A stretch of 32,985 nt of DNA from Porticoccaceae bacterium (GTDB lineage Bacteria > Pseudomonadota > Gammaproteobacteria > Pseudomonadales > Porticoccaceae): assembly GCA_002689135.1 (NCBI GenBank), contig NZEU01000048.1:1-32985 (forward strand), in the 5' to 3' direction. Shown in pieces: positions 30,015 through 32,985 of the stretch. Every line of letters starts with the position of its first letter. The stretch's first letter is position 1. Below the pieces are notes generated by a model, which did not search any database, was not told the DNA's origin, and was given only the letters and a program-made list of their open reading frames with translations. Position numbers and translations under genes: made by a program.

Positions 30015-30608
30015 CTAAATAATTTTTCGACGATCTAGTGCAAGACTTAAAGTTCCGCCATCCACATACTCTAACTCTCCCCCCATAGGCACACCGTACG
30101 CAATTCTGGATACTTTCTTTCCCAGTGAGCGGGACTTATCAGCAATAAATTGAGCCGTTGTTTCACCCTCAAGAGTCAAATTTGTTGCCAAAATTACCTC
30201 TTTTAGATCATGCTCATGCAATTGTTTAAATAACTCATCAAAACCAAGCTCTTCTGGGCCGATGCCGTCAATTGGTGAGAGATGTCCGTGAAGTACGAAA
30301 TAGGTCCCGAAGAAGCAATTAGCTTGCTCAATTGCTAAAAGATCAGCTGGAGTCTCAACAACGCACAACAACCCCTTGTTTGATCGCTCGCTTCCACAAA
30401 GAGAGCAAAGTAGGTCTTCTGTTAAATTTCTGCAGCGAACACATCTATCAATCTTTTCGATTGATTCGGCAAGCACCCTAACCAATCGCTTTGCTGATAC
30501 CTTGTCTCGCTCTATCAAGTACAAAGCCATCCTCTGCGCAGATTTCTTTCCTACTCCGGGTAGGCAACACAAGCTATGTATAAGTTGATTAAAAAGTGGG
30601 CTCGGCAT
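30015..30608 (-). CDS. recR: Recombination protein RecR
   Basis: 'LPGVGKKSAQRMALYL', C4 zinc finger 'CVRCRNLTEDLLCSLC', TOPRIM 'LCVVETPADLLAIE', 'RIAYGVPMGGELEYVDGGTLSLAL'. Confidence 0.97.
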   Translation of the reverse strand: MPSPLFNQLIHSLCCLPGVGKKSAQRMALYLIERDKVSAKRLVRVLAESIEKIDRCVRCRNLTEDLLCSLCGSERSNKGLLCVVETPADLLAIEQANCFFGTYFVLHGHLSPIDGIGPEELGFDELFKQLHEHDLKEVILATNLTLEGETTAQFIADKSRSLGKKVSRIAYGVPMGGELEYVDGGTLSLALDRRKII

Positions 30609-30631
30609 ATGCTTTTACGTATAAAACATGT

Positions 30632-30949
30632 TTAAAATGGCATTTTAAATCCGGGCGGCAGGCTTATACCCCCTGTCAACCTAGACAGTGAATCACTTTG
30701 ACCGTTCTCGACTTTTTTGACAGCATCATTGATAGCAGCTATTAGCAAATCTTCTATAATAGCCTTGTCTTCCGTCATCAGATCAGGATCTAGGGCCACC
30801 TTGCGAGCATCAAAACGGCCCGTCATAGTAACTTTTACCAAGCCTCCCCCAGATTCACCCACAACCTCTTTTCCAGAAGCCTCTTGCTGTAAAAGAGCTA
30901 TTTTCTGTTGCATTTCCTTAGCTTGTCGAAGAAGTTCTTCCATGCTCAT
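30632..30949 (-). CDS. YbaB/EbfC family nucleoid-associated protein
   Basis: 'MEELLRQAKEMQQKIALLQ', 'GGGLVKVTMTGRFDARKVALDPDLM', 'LPPGFKMPF'; internal start at about 30949 preferred over 31036. Confidence 0.94.
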   Translation of the reverse strand: MSMEELLRQAKEMQQKIALLQQEASGKEVVGESGGGLVKVTMTGRFDARKVALDPDLMTEDKAIIEDLLIAAINDAVKKVENGQSDSLSRLTGGISLPPGFKMPF

Positions 30950-30953
30950 TTTA

Positions 30954-32657
30954 TTACACCTCCTTGGGAACAATACTATCCATTTCAATAGACCCGTCAA
31001 ATAACTGTTTAAAATGTTTGATTTGAGCATCTTCATTTAGTGCAACAATTAAACGCTCTTTATTGTCCTCAAAACTCCGAGACGCTTCCAATCTCGGAGT
31101 ATCCATTTCAACTATTCCAACATCAATCGAGACCTGAAGAGTCCTTGCAAAATAAGTGCTCAACAAATCAGCTAATGCTGACTCATGCCTCTTAGAGAGC
31201 AAGTTGGTGTAACCTGAATCTAGCACAAAAAATAACTTATCATTTTCTACTCGCGAAAAAATACAATTCTTAACTATTTGACCCAGGGCCCCTCCAATGT
31301 CTAGTTGCTTACAAATTGACGACCAGTGTCCAGCTTCGAATTTCTCTAAGAGAGTAAAGTCGACTTTCTCATCGGAGGTGAACTCCTTCGACAAACCTGA
31401 GCTTTGTTTTTCATCTTGTATGGCTATGGACTCATCAACGGTTATTTGACTCGGTTGTCGTGAACTCTTGGTCAAATTATATCCATCATCTTTTTTAGCT
31501 ATCTTATTATTTCCAGAATGTGTCTGATTATCAAATGAGTACTTTTTTTTGGTCGGGTTGTCACCTCTATCCTCCTCCGGGCGAAAGGCAAGTGCCCTCA
31601 GCATAATCATTTCAAAACCTATCCTTGGATCAGGAGTCATTTGGAGGTCGTTCCGACCTAATAAACATATCTGATAAAAAAGTTGAATATCTTCTTTACT
31701 AAGTTTTTTAGCCAAATTCGCAATTACTTGATTATTGTCATCACCCTTGTCACAGCTCTCAGGAACAATTTGATGAACAGAGATTTCATGTAGCAGGATT
31801 AGAATATCTCCAAGAGCACAGTCATAGTCAGGGGCATGCTCGGCCATAGTCTCTATATTTTTAAGCAGTTCCTTACCATTTCTTTCCGCCAAAGCAGAAA
31901 AAATATCAATAATAAAACTTTTTGTGATGGACCCCAGCATTACACTAACATACTCGCTGAGAACGCGCCCGTCTCCATAACCAACAGCTTGATCTGTTAA
32001 TGTAAGCGCATCACGCATGCTACCATTTGCCGCTCGCGCAAGCCTTCCAACCGCTTCATCTTCAAACGGAATTTTTTCATCTGCTAAGATAAATTTGAGA
32101 TGTTTAGATATTTTATCCACTGCGAGATTTTTTAAGTTGAATTGGATACACCGCGACAAAATTGTGACGGGGAGTTTCTTTGGATCAGTAGTTGCAAGTA
32201 AAAACTTTACGTGAGATGGAGGTTCCTCTAACGTCTTTAAAAGAGCATTGAAGCTATTAGCAGACAGCATGTGAGCCTCATCGATCAAGTAAATTGTAAA
32301 ACGAGACTTGCTCGGCGCATAGTGGACTCTGTCAAGCAAGTCTCTGGTGTCTTCAACCTTGGTTTTCGATGCGGCATCAACCTCGATAAAATCAATACTT
32401 CTACCCTCATTCATTTCTACGCAAGACGAACAACTACCACATGGAGTAGCGCTAATTCCAGATTCGCAATTGAGACACTTAGACAACACCCGAGCAATTG
32501 TTGTTTTACCTACGCCACGCGTTCCCGCAAATAGGTAGGCATGATGTAAGCGATTATTATTAAGTGAATTACTCAAAACACGAAGGACGTGCTCTTGCCC
32601 AGCCATTTCTGAAAAGTCTTTCGGTCGCCATTTCCTTGCCAGCACCTGATAGCTCAT
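30954..32657 (-). CDS. dnaX: DNA polymerase III subunit tau (gamma/tau)
   Basis: 'MSYQVLARKWRPKDFSEMAGQEHVL', 'LFAGTRGVGKTTIARVLSKCLNCE', 'IYLIDEAHMLSANSFNALLKTLEEPP'. Confidence 0.98.
   Translation of the reverse strand: MSYQVLARKWRPKDFSEMAGQEHVLRVLSNSLNNNRLHHAYLFAGTRGVGKTTIARVLSKCLNCESGISATPCGSCSSCVEMNEGRSIDFIEVDAASKTKVEDTRDLLDRVHYAPSKSRFTIYLIDEAHMLSANSFNALLKTLEEPPSHVKFLLATTDPKKLPVTILSRCIQFNLKNLAVDKISKHLKFILADEKIPFEDEAVGRLARAANGSMRDALTLTDQAVGYGDGRVLSEYVSVMLGSITKSFIIDIFSALAERNGKELLKNIETMAEHAPDYDCALGDILILLHEISVHQIVPESCDKGDDNNQVIANLAKKLSKEDIQLFYQICLLGRNDLQMTPDPRIGFEMIMLRALAFRPEEDRGDNPTKKKYSFDNQTHSGNNKIAKKDDGYNLTKSSRQPSQITVDESIAIQDEKQSSGLSKEFTSDEKVDFTLLEKFEAGHWSSICKQLDIGGALGQIVKNCIFSRVENDKLFFVLDSGYTNLLSKRHESALADLLSTYFARTLQVSIDVGIVEMDTPRLEASRSFEDNKERLIVALNEDAQIKHFKQLFDGSIEMDSIVPKEV
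31531..31578 (-). promoter_or_regulatory. dnaX: Putative programmed -1 frameshift (or transcriptional slippage) site in dnaX
   Basis: Minus strand: GGAGGAGG AT AGAGGTGA ... ACC AAA AAA AAG TAC TCA TTT GAT; -1 frame reads AAA AAA GTA CTC ATT TGA. Confidence 0.65.
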
Positions 32658-32774
32658 AAGAAATCTCCGAACATGTTAGAAAATATGATCGAAAAAAAGG
32701 CAATTATATTGAAAGATCGTGAACCGAGAGAAGTAGCGGTAATCAAATTAAACATAATAACTTACCGGAAAAAT

Positions 32775-32888
<114 letters not shown>

Positions 32889-32900
32889 ATTACGCTCGTG

Positions 32901-32929
32901 ATTATCAATAGTTTTTCAATTTGTTGCAA
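32901..32929 (-). promoter_or_regulatory. Candidate sigma70 promoter of ffs
   Basis: Minus strand TTGCAA (-35), 17-nt spacer, GATAAT (-10), ending about 12 nt before the SRP RNA 5' stem. Confidence 0.5.
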
Positions 32930-32985
32930 CCAACTGATAACATCCTGACATTTAAATCTTGGAGAGTCTGAAAGGCTACACAATA

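Overview
This 33 kb window looks like an ordinary, densely packed core-genome segment of a moderately AT-rich gammaproteobacterium. That call rests on gene content: bamC-dapA, fabV, homodimeric-type aceE with aceF, nhaB, sohB, nudC, and the ffs-dnaX-ybaB-recR-rnd-ycgN block. I assign about 25 protein-coding genes and one RNA gene, the 4.5S/SRP RNA at the right edge on the minus strand. I saw no transposase, phage gene, CRISPR array, tRNA or rRNA. I did not find a convincing novel multi-gene system. The points most worth a second look are: (1) an in-frame A AAA AAG slippery tract in dnaX, preceded by SD-like sequences and followed by a -1 frame stop four codons later, which predicts a gamma-type short product; (2) a ~490 bp AT-rich non-coding gap with DnaA-box-like sites beside the bamC/MBL genes; (3) an ~826 bp apparently non-coding gap upstream of dapE with a startless open frame and hairpins; (4) an unlisted 42-aa single-TM microprotein ORF upstream of nadA, plus a short plus-strand ORF or transcript ending in a terminator-like hairpin. 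All identifications are by reading translations and motifs; no database search was run.
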